NCBI GenBank assembly: GCA_937915745.1
Contig: CALGGJ010000057.1
Location: 1-22,276 of the forward strand
Length of the DNA stretch: 22,276 nt
Origin: an uncultured Prevotellaceae bacterium
Lineage (GTDB): Bacteria; Bacteroidota; Bacteroidia; Bacteroidales; Bacteroidaceae
Direction of reading: 5' to 3'
Shown: positions 7,963-13,711 of the stretch, piece after piece
Numbering within the stretch: the stretch's first letter is position 1
Layout of the letters: every line of letters begins with the position of its first letter
Translations under genes and position numbers: made by a program
The notes under the pieces: generated by a model
The model's input: only the letters and a program-made list of their open reading frames with translations
Databases searched by the model: none
Told to the model about the DNA's origin: nothing

Positions 7963-8050
7963 TTCTTCTATGTTCGCAAAGGTTTTCTTCTATTGCCGCA
8001 AAGGTTTTCTTCTATTGCCGCGAGTCTTTTCTTCTGCACTCGCAACATTT
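7963..8050. repeat. 22-bp tandem repeat, family C (4 units)
   Basis: Units begin TTCTTCT at 7963, 7985, 8007 and 8029, an exact 22-base period. Units 1 and 2 share CGCAAAGG; units 3 and 4 diverge in their second half. The array follows family B after only two bases, so the ladder of families runs almost without a break. There are no unique spacers, so it is not CRISPR-like. Confidence 0.65.
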
Positions 8051-8192
8051 CTTCTTCCCTCAGAGCGGTTACCATAGCATCATGGCCTTAATGATAGCAC
8101 CCTTGTCACTGTTGCCGGCATTTAGATGAAAGAAAAAACGCATACCAGCAATGTTTTGCTTACACTATGCTGTCTGATTGAAAAAAAATGTG

Positions 8193-8200
8193 TAAATTTG
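8193..8200 (+). promoter_or_regulatory. ilvE promoter, -7 element
   Basis: TAAATTTG matches TAnnTTTG. The start site would be near 8207, giving a leader of about 100 bases. The nearest TTG (8178-8180) is closer than usual for a -33 element. Confidence 0.55.
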
Positions 8201-8210
8201 CACGTGATAA

Positions 8211-8256
8211 GCCTCGACACCACGACTCGGTGCGCAAAAGCGCCTGCAGCCGAGGC
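8211..8256 (+). promoter_or_regulatory. Hairpin-forming ilvE leader
   Basis: GCCTCG (8211-8216) can pair with CGAGGC (8251-8256). CTCGG (8226-8230) can pair instead with CCGAG (8250-8254). An inner GCGC-AAAA-GCGC hairpin is compatible with either. The overlapping right arms make the two outer stems mutually exclusive, as in regulated leaders. No run of branched-chain codons or known riboswitch was recognised. Confidence 0.35.
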
Positions 8257-8309
8257 ACGGCAGTACCAAAAAACGAACCAACATAAACCGAATTAAATCA
8301 CATACCACT

Positions 8310-9326
8310 ATGACAGACTGGTCAAACCTAGGTTTTGGATACCACAAGACCGATTACAACATCCGCTGCTATTGCCGCAACGGCCAATGGGGCGAAATAG
8401 AGACATGCAGCGAAGAGACCATACCGCTCCACATGGCAGCCACCTGCCTGCACTACGGGCAAGAAGCCTTCGAAGGCCTCAAGGCCTACCGCTGCCCCGA
8501 CGGTAAGGTGAGAGTGTTCCGCATGGACGAAAACGCAGCCCGACTGCAGTCCACATGCCGGGGCATACTAATGCCCGAAGTGCCAACCGAACTCTTCGAA
8601 GAGATGGTGCGCCGCGCCGTAAGACTCAACGAACGCTTCATACCACCATACGAAAGCGGAGCCACACTCTACATACGCCCACTGCTCATCGGCATCAGCG
8701 CACAAGTAGGTGTCCACCCTGCAACCGAATACCTGTTCCTCATCTTCGTCACACCGGTCGGACCATACTTCAAAGGAGGCTTTGCCGCAAATCCATACGT
8801 CATCATACGCCAGTACGACCGCTCGGCACCACTCGGAACCGGAATCTACAAAGTGGGAGGCAACTATGCAGCCAGCCTCAAAGCCAACCAGATGGCACAC
8901 GACCTGGGCTACAGCTGCGAATTCTACCTCGACGCCAAAGAAAAGAAGTACATGGACGAATGTGGAGCCGCCAACTTCTTCGGAATCAAAAACGGTACAT
9001 ACGTCACACCAAAATCAACCAGCATACTGCCGTCGATAACCAACAAGAGCCTCATGCAACTGGCCGAAGACATGGGCATGAAGGTAGAACGCCGGCAAAT
9101 ACCCGAGGAAGAACTGGCTACATTCGAAGAAGCCGGAGCCTGCGGCACAGCAGCAGTGATATCACCAATCGAACGTATCGACGACCTCGACACCAAACAG
9201 TCGTTCGTATTCGCAAAAGACGGAAAACCAGGACCCGTATGCACTAAACTCTACGAAAAACTGCGCGGAATACAATACGGCACCGAACCCGACATACACG
9301 GATGGACAACCGTAATTATCGAATAA
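8310..9326 (+). CDS. ilvE: Branched-chain amino acid aminotransferase
   Basis: This is a 338-residue fold-type IV PLP enzyme that interconverts valine, leucine and isoleucine with their 2-oxo acids using 2-oxoglutarate/glutamate. It belongs to the longer BCAT group that resembles the eukaryotic enzymes. Visible motifs are HYGQEAFEGLKAY (48-60), YIRPLLIG (121-128), the PLP lysine K181 in YKVGGNYAASLK, and E217 in the DECGAANFF segment, which contacts the pyridine nitrogen. Length is normal for the group. It stands alone, with its own promoter and leader upstream and a hairpin terminator downstream. Confidence 0.96.
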   Translation: MTDWSNLGFGYHKTDYNIRCYCRNGQWGEIETCSEETIPLHMAATCLHYGQEAFEGLKAYRCPDGKVRVFRMDENAARLQSTCRGILMPEVPTELFEEMVRRAVRLNERFIPPYESGATLYIRPLLIGISAQVGVHPATEYLFLIFVTPVGPYFKGGFAANPYVIIRQYDRSAPLGTGIYKVGGNYAASLKANQMAHDLGYSCEFYLDAKEKKYMDECGAANFFGIKNGTYVTPKSTSILPSITNKSLMQLAEDMGMKVERRQIPEEELATFEEAGACGTAAVISPIERIDDLDTKQSFVFAKDGKPGPVCTKLYEKLRGIQYGTEPDIHGWTTVIIE

Positions 9327-9402
9327 GAAAACGGCATCAAACCCACTAAAAAAACCTAAAAACAGCATCAAAAAACAAACAAAATCGGGCGTGTGCGGAA
9401 AC

Positions 9403-9425
9403 ACATGTTATCAAACATGTTTTTT
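9403..9425 (+). terminator. ilvE terminator
   Basis: ACATGTT and AACATGT form a 7-bp stem with a 4-base loop (9403-9420), followed at once by a run of T. The stem is AT-rich, so strength is uncertain. Confidence 0.6.
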
Positions 9426-9451
9426 AACATGCCCATTCGAAGAAAATGCCC

Positions 9452-9459
9452 TAACTTTG
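9452..9459 (+). promoter_or_regulatory. Promoter of candidate small RNA, -7 element
   Basis: TAACTTTG is a full -7 match lying after the ilvE terminator, with no open frame downstream. It would start transcription near 9466. Confidence 0.5.
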
Positions 9460-9465
9460 CGGCAT

Positions 9466-9543
9466 CCTAAAAACAATCTTTTTACCTTAAAAAATTAATA
9501 CTTATTGAGACGAAAGAGGCGTTCGTGAGAATGTCTCTTTTAC
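9466..9543 (+). ncRNA. Candidate small RNA
   Basis: About 78 bases lie between a good -7 promoter and a terminator-like structure in which GAGAC (9507-9511) pairs with GTCTC (9533-9537), followed by TTTT. Inside, ACGAA (9510-9514) can pair with TTCGT (9522-9526). No start codon with a useful frame is seen. The 5' end is estimated from promoter spacing. It could instead be a leader left from a lost gene. Confidence 0.35.
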
Positions 9544-9726
9544 ATTTTACCCCGAAAGACACCTCTCCCCCCGTGGGAGTGCAAAGTGGAACGAAGAAAA
9601 ACCACCGTCACTCCGCCAACACACCAACACCGCCGACATCGAAAATTGCAGCAATGAAAAACAGCACACACCACAGTCTTCCGACATAAAAAAATAGCCC
9701 CGACGCAAATAAATCGCACATATCAA

Positions 9727-9756
9727 TTGCCAGTTGTAAATAAATTCGTAACTTTG
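9727..9756 (+). promoter_or_regulatory. tRNA-Leu promoter
   Basis: TTG at 9727-9729 and TAACTTTG at 9749-9756 are separated by 19 bases, the classical Bacteroidetes -33/-7 layout. The tRNA begins 20 bases later. Confidence 0.65.
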
Positions 9757-9775
9757 CAACCGCAAACCACAGGCT

Positions 9776-9859
9776 GCCGAAATGGTGGAATGGTAGACAC
9801 GAGGGACTTAAAATCCCTTGGCCATAACGGCTGTGTGGGTTCGAGTCCCACTTTCGGTA
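9776..9859 (+). tRNA. tRNA-Leu (TAA)
   Basis: This is an 84-base class II tRNA. Acceptor arms GCCGAAA and TTTCGGT pair with one G-U, and the discriminator base is A. The anticodon stem AGGGA/TCCCT encloses a loop with TAA at 9809-9811. A long variable arm and a GTGGG/CCCAC T-stem with TTCGAGT follow. CCA is not encoded. Confidence 0.95.
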
Positions 9860-9874
9860 CTGACCGCAAACGTA

Positions 9875-9916
9875 ACACGCGACATGAGAAAACAACCTCA
9901 CATGTCGCGTGTGTTC
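9875..9916 (+). terminator. tRNA-Leu terminator hairpin
   Basis: ACACGCGACATG (9875-9886) pairs perfectly with CATGTCGCGTGT (9901-9912). The following T tract is short (GTTCTT), but the 12-bp stem is strong. Confidence 0.6.
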
Positions 9917-9992
9917 TTCACACTCCCGAAGTCAACAACCACCTCAACACATAAAAACTCACACCAAAACACAAAAAACATGCATAAAAGCA

Positions 9993-10022
9993 TTGCCGTA
10001 TGCAAATAAAGTCGTAAATTTG
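9993..10022 (+). promoter_or_regulatory. Promoter of the arginine operon
   Basis: TTG at 9993-9995 and TAAATTTG at 10015-10022 are 19 bases apart. The start site would be near 10029, about 22 bases before argR. Confidence 0.65.
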
Positions 10023-10032
10023 CGACTCAAAA

Positions 10033-10046
10033 CGAATAAATATACA
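10033..10046 (+). promoter_or_regulatory. Possible ARG box (ArgR operator)
   Basis: CGAATAAATATACA matches the E. coli-type ARG box core TGAATWWWWATTCA at 12 of 14 positions. It lies between the predicted transcription start and the argR ATG, a natural place for autoregulation. The Bacteroidetes operator consensus is not known to me, so this is tentative. Confidence 0.35.
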
Positions 10047-10050
10047 CATC

Positions 10051-10524
10051 ATGAAAAGCAAGACGAAACGACTTGAGATGATACGACTCATCATATCGGG
10101 CAAAGATATATCAAGTCAGGAAGAACTGTTACAGGAACTGCGGCACGAAGGCATCGGTATAACCCAAGCCACACTGTCGCGCGACCTGAAACAACTGAAA
10201 GTGGCCAAAGCAGCATCAATCACCGGCAAATCGCTCTACGTACTGCCAAACAACACAATGTACCGACGAGTACGCGAGTACAACTCAATACAGGAAATGC
10301 TGTCGCACAGCGGTGTAATCTCAATCAGGTTCAGCGGAAACCTTGCGGTCATACGCACACGTCCCGGATATGCAAGCAGCGTGGCTTACGACATCGACAA
10401 CTCCAACGTGCCCGAAATAATCGGAACCGTAGCAGGCGACGACACAATCATCATCGCACTCGAGGAAAACTACGAACGCGAAGTGACAAAAATGAAACTC
10501 GAAGAAATAATAAAAAACATGTGA
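10051..10524 (+). CDS. argR: Arginine repressor ArgR
   Basis: This 157-residue, arginine-responsive regulator would bind operators as a hexamer. Residues 1-70 form the winged helix, with TQATLSRDLKQL (38-49) as the recognition segment. Residues 80-157 form the oligomerisation and arginine-binding domain, with the GTVAGDDT motif (125-132) carrying D130 and D131 for arginine binding. It is the first gene of an operon with a GNAT protein, argG and argC. The next gene follows within 20 bases. Length and both domains are normal. Confidence 0.95.
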   Translation: MKSKTKRLEMIRLIISGKDISSQEELLQELRHEGIGITQATLSRDLKQLKVAKAASITGKSLYVLPNNTMYRRVREYNSIQEMLSHSGVISIRFSGNLAVIRTRPGYASSVAYDIDNSNVPEIIGTVAGDDTIIIALEENYEREVTKMKLEEIIKNM

Positions 10525-10543
10525 TGTGTCACAAACCACATAT

Positions 10544-11248
10544 ATGCCACAGCATATAAATAAGGTGTTGACACACCACAAGCAACATACAGACAAAACA
10601 AAGACCGACGTGGAATACGAAGATGGATTCAAGATTGAAGTGGCCGATGCATCATACGAGAAGTACGTAGATGAAATACTCGCCACTATCAACGATTCTG
10701 CAAAAAAACGTGGCAGCGGCATTGCTACACGCACACACGAATACCTCACATCGAAAATGAGAGAAAAAAAAGCAGTCATCGCACTCACTACCGACAACCA
10801 TTTTGCCGGATTCTGCTATATAGAAAGCTGGGGACACAAAGAATATGTGGCCAACTCCGGACTCATCGTGGTAGAAAAATACCGTAAGCACCAACTGGCA
10901 AAACGTATAAAACAAATGGCATTCACACTGAGCCGACTGCGATGGCCACAAGCCAAACTGTTCGGACTCACCAGCCAATACGCAGTCATGCGCATCAACA
11001 CCGAACTGGGATACGTGCCCGTCACATTCAACCAACTCACCGACGACGATGCCTTCTGGGCAGGATGCGGAACACCCGAAAAACCATGCTGCGTAAACTG
11101 CGACGTACTCGAACGCACCCAACGCCAATACTGCGTGTGTACCGCAATGCTATACGACCCCAAAGACCACCAGGGCGAACCACTGCCAATCCCGGCAGAA
11201 GAAGTAGAAAAAATAAAAGAATTACTGAAAACATCATCCACCAGATAA
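10544..11248 (+). CDS. GNAT-family N-acyltransferase with cysteine-rich C-terminal region
   Basis: The 234-residue product has a GNAT core at about 30-165. A core strand VANSGLIVV (102-110) is followed by YRKHQLAKRIKQMA (113-126), where acyl-CoA would bind, and by the NTELGYVPV end motif (152-160). A cluster of cysteines at 175, 182, 183, 186, 197 and 199 follows, in the pattern C-x6-CC-x2-C-x10-C-x-C, which could bind a metal. A GTG at 10526 in the same frame is an alternative start. Its place between argR and argG suggests a role in arginine synthesis, possibly the first acylation of glutamate with acetyl- or succinyl-CoA. That function is inference; the fold and context are what can be seen. 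Confidence 0.85.
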   Translation: MPQHINKVLTHHKQHTDKTKTDVEYEDGFKIEVADASYEKYVDEILATINDSAKKRGSGIATRTHEYLTSKMREKKAVIALTTDNHFAGFCYIESWGHKEYVANSGLIVVEKYRKHQLAKRIKQMAFTLSRLRWPQAKLFGLTSQYAVMRINTELGYVPVTFNQLTDDDAFWAGCGTPEKPCCVNCDVLERTQRQYCVCTAMLYDPKDHQGEPLPIPAEEVEKIKELLKTSSTR

Positions 11249-11272
11249 AACAGCCCCATCCACCAGACAAAT

Positions 11273-12475
11273 ATGGAAACAAAGAAAAAAGTAGTAGTCG
11301 CCTTCAGCGGCGGACTCGACACATCATACACCGTGATGTATCTCGCACTCGAAAAAGGATATGAAGTACATGCAGCATGTGCCAACACAGGCGGATTCAG
11401 CCCCGAACAACTGAAGACCAACGAAGAAAACGCCTACAAACTGGGTGCGACCAAATACGTCACACTCGACGTCACACAAGAATATTACGAGAAAAGCCTG
11501 AAATACATGGTATATGGCAACGTGCTGCGCAACAACTGCTACCCCATATCAGTCAGTTCAGAACGCATTTTCCAGGCACTGGCCATTGCCCGATATGCAA
11601 AGGAAATAGGCGCCACAGCCATTGCACACGGCAGCACCGGTGCCGGTAACGACCAAATCAGATTCGACATGACATTCCTCGTCATGGTGCCGGGAGTGGA
11701 AATCATAACACTCACGCGCGACGGAAACCTCAGCCGACAAGAAGAGATCGACTATCTCAACCAACACGGCTTTGCAGCCGACTTCGCCAAACTGAAGTAC
11801 AGCTACAACGTAGGCCTGTGGGGCACCAGTATCTGCGGAGGCGAGATACTCGACTCAACACAAGGTCTGCCCGAGTCGGCATACCTCAAACACCCTACGA
11901 AAGAAGGGCCGGAAATCCTGCGACTGGGATTCTACAAAGGCGAACTATGCTCTGTAAACGGCACCGAATATACCGACCATGTGAAAGCCATACAAGCAGT
12001 TGAAGAAATCGGAGCACAATATGCCATCGGCCGCGACTGCCATGTGGGCGACACCATCATCGGCATCAAGGGGCGCGTAGGATTCGAGGCAGCTGCACCC
12101 ATGCTCATCATCGGTGCACACCGATTCCTCGAAAAATACACCCTCTCGAAATGGCAGCAATACTGGAAAGACCAGGTGAGCAACTGGTATGGCATGTTCC
12201 TGCACGAGAGCCAGTACCTCGAACCTGTAATGCCCGACATCGAAGCCATGCTCGACAGTTCACAACGCAACGTGACAGGCGAAGTGACACTGGAACTGCG
12301 CCCATACTGCTTCCAGACCGTAGGCGTAGATTCGCCAAACGACCTCGTGAAAAACAAACTCGGCGAATATGGCGAGACTGCCAAAGCATGGACATCAGAC
12401 GATGCCAAAGGATTCATCAAGGTAACCTCTACCCCACTGCGCGCATATTATTTAGCACATCCAAACGAAAGATAA
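11273..12475 (+). CDS. argG: Argininosuccinate synthase
   Basis: ArgG joins citrulline and aspartate with ATP to form argininosuccinate, the penultimate step of arginine synthesis. The 400-residue product starts with the PP-loop AFSGGLDTS (10-18) and contains AHGSTGAGNDQIRF, which contacts citrulline and aspartate, and later IGIKGRVGFEAAAP. Length is normal. The ATG lies 24 bases after the GNAT stop and 9 bases separate the stop from argC, consistent with one transcript. Confidence 0.97.
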   Translation: METKKKVVVAFSGGLDTSYTVMYLALEKGYEVHAACANTGGFSPEQLKTNEENAYKLGATKYVTLDVTQEYYEKSLKYMVYGNVLRNNCYPISVSSERIFQALAIARYAKEIGATAIAHGSTGAGNDQIRFDMTFLVMVPGVEIITLTRDGNLSRQEEIDYLNQHGFAADFAKLKYSYNVGLWGTSICGGEILDSTQGLPESAYLKHPTKEGPEILRLGFYKGELCSVNGTEYTDHVKAIQAVEEIGAQYAIGRDCHVGDTIIGIKGRVGFEAAAPMLIIGAHRFLEKYTLSKWQQYWKDQVSNWYGMFLHESQYLEPVMPDIEAMLDSSQRNVTGEVTLELRPYCFQTVGVDSPNDLVKNKLGEYGETAKAWTSDDAKGFIKVTSTPLRAYYLAHPNER

Positions 12476-12484
12476 GCATAGACC

Positions 12485-13477
12485 ATGACCCGAATTGGTA
12501 TATTAGGAGCTGCCGGTTACACGGGGGGCGAGCTGATTCGTCTCCTGCTGAACCACCCTGAAGCAGAGATTGTGTTTGCCAACAGCGAGTCGAATGCAGG
12601 CAACAAGGTGTGGAGCGTACACGAAGGACTCCTGGGCGACACCGACATGGAGTTCACCAGCGAATTGCCGCTCGACTCGGTTGACGTCATCTTCCTCTGC
12701 TTCGGTCACGGTAAGAGCGAGGAATTCCTCGTCAGACACGCAGTGCCGCCGCATGTGAAGATAATCGACCTGGCACAAGACTTCCGCATCAGTGGCAACC
12801 ACGACTTCGTCTATGGCCTGCCCGAGATACATCGCGACCAAATCATCCAGGCCAACCACCTGGCCAATCCCGGATGCTTCGCAACAGCCATTCAGCTCGG
12901 ACTCCTGCCACTGGCCAAGGCCGGACTCATCACCAACGATGTCAGCATCAATGCCATAACGGGTTCGTCGGGTGCCGGACAAAAGCCGGGAGCAACCACA
13001 CACTTCTCGTGGCGAACCGACAACCTCAGCATCTACAAGGTATTCACACACCAGCATCTGGCCGAGATACGCCAAAGCCTCAACGAACTGCAACACACGC
13101 CTACCATCGGCGAAGACGAAGACGAGGTGTCGCTCGACTTCATACCCTATCGGGGCAACTTCGCACGCGGCATCTTCTGCACCGCGCTTGTCAAACTCGA
13201 CGAGTCGGCAACCGACATCGACGTACAGCAACTCTATCGCGACTTCTATCGCGACGCTGCCTTCACACATTATGTTGATGCCCCGCTCGACCTCAAGCAG
13301 GTGGCAGGCACCAACAAGTGCCTGATACACATCGACCGCTTCGGCAGCAAACTCGTCATCACCTCAATCATCGACAACCTGCTCAAAGGCGCCGTAGGTC
13401 AGGCTGTACAGAACATGAACCTCATGTTCGGACTGCCCGAAACCACCGGCCTCCACCTCAAAGCCACAGCATTCTGA
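12485..13477 (+). CDS. argC: N-acetyl-gamma-glutamyl-phosphate reductase (or N-succinyl equivalent)
   Basis: ArgC reduces N-acylglutamyl phosphate to the semialdehyde with NADPH. The 330-residue protein begins with the nucleotide-binding loop GILGAAGYTGGE (5-16). The catalytic cysteine is C131 in NPGCFATA, and the GSSGAGQKPGA and FTHQHLAEI segments are typical of the family. Bacteroides fragilis is reported to use succinylated intermediates, so the acyl group here is uncertain. argD, which often follows in this phylum, is absent; a strong hairpin ends the operon about 115 bases later. Confidence 0.95.
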   Translation: MTRIGILGAAGYTGGELIRLLLNHPEAEIVFANSESNAGNKVWSVHEGLLGDTDMEFTSELPLDSVDVIFLCFGHGKSEEFLVRHAVPPHVKIIDLAQDFRISGNHDFVYGLPEIHRDQIIQANHLANPGCFATAIQLGLLPLAKAGLITNDVSINAITGSSGAGQKPGATTHFSWRTDNLSIYKVFTHQHLAEIRQSLNELQHTPTIGEDEDEVSLDFIPYRGNFARGIFCTALVKLDESATDIDVQQLYRDFYRDAAFTHYVDAPLDLKQVAGTNKCLIHIDRFGSKLVITSIIDNLLKGAVGQAVQNMNLMFGLPETTGLHLKATAF

Positions 13478-13581
13478 TGCATGTGAGGCTTGGATACATC
13501 TATCCGGCAACAGGTGACTCTACCACCGGTTTGCATCACGGGAAACGCCTGCAGGCTTATGTCAACGACCCCAACAAATAA
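13477..13581 (+). CDS. Short ORF overlapping the argC stop (34 aa), doubtful
   Basis: The ATG at 13477-13479 overlaps the argC stop as TGATG, a layout that allows translational coupling. The frame runs 34 codons (MHVRLGYIYPATGDSTTG...) to a TAA at 13579-13581, just before the terminator hairpin. I recognise no family. It may be a chance frame or the remnant of a deleted gene. Confidence 0.25.
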   Translation: MHVRLGYIYPATGDSTTGLHHGKRLQAYVNDPNK

Positions 13582-13592
13582 TCTCAAAAGCC

Positions 13593-13633
13593 ATCCCCCT
13601 GTCATCATGCGAAAGGCCGACTGACAGGGGGAT
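13593..13633. terminator. Bidirectional terminator between argC and the GH74 gene
   Basis: ATCCCCCTGTC (13593-13603) pairs perfectly with GACAGGGGGAT (13623-13633), an 11-bp GC-rich stem with a 19-base loop. T-rich sequence follows on the plus strand, with a shorter T run on the minus strand. It lies between convergent genes and may serve both. Confidence 0.75.
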
Positions 13634-13661
13634 TGATGTTCTACTACTATTTATCTTCGGG

Positions 13662-13680
13662 TATATATATATATATATAT
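13662..13680. repeat. TA dinucleotide microsatellite
   Basis: Nine TA units plus one T lie between the shared terminator and the 3' end of the GH74 gene. The tract is outside any gene, so slippage would have little coding effect. Confidence 0.8.
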
Positions 13681-13711
13681 TATTGCATTCTGACGAGACA
13701 GACGATACGTC

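Larger units (their letters stand above)
7405..8309. other. Long non-coding tract between helicase and ilvE
   Basis: About 900 bases with no supportable gene. In order it holds the helicase promoter boxes (7429-7444), an exact 12-bp repeat TATAAGTTACAT spaced 22 bases apart (7511-7522, 7533-7544), a mosaic inverted-repeat element (about 7531-7723), three families of about 22-bp tandem repeats (7772-8050), the ilvE promoter (8193-8200) and a hairpin-forming leader. Short open frames here are products of the repeats. Confidence 0.7.
9327..9775. other. Intergenic region ilvE to tRNA-Leu
   Basis: No gene is supported. It contains the ilvE terminator (9403-9425), a promoter plus terminator pair that may frame a small RNA (9452-9543), and the tRNA-Leu promoter (9727-9756). 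I see nothing recognisable in 9544-9725. Confidence 0.6.

Noticed and set aside
7772..8050. Possible CRISPR array
   Set aside because: Units are imperfect and directly adjacent, with no unique spacers, and no cas genes are nearby.
8555..9247. 230-codon plus-strand frame inside ilvE
   Set aside because: An out-of-frame reading of ilvE, rich in Arg, His and Thr, with no domain.
12503..13330. 275-codon minus-strand open frame opposite argC
   Set aside because: It is entirely antisense to argC, whose catalytic and nucleotide-binding motifs are intact; no family resemblance.
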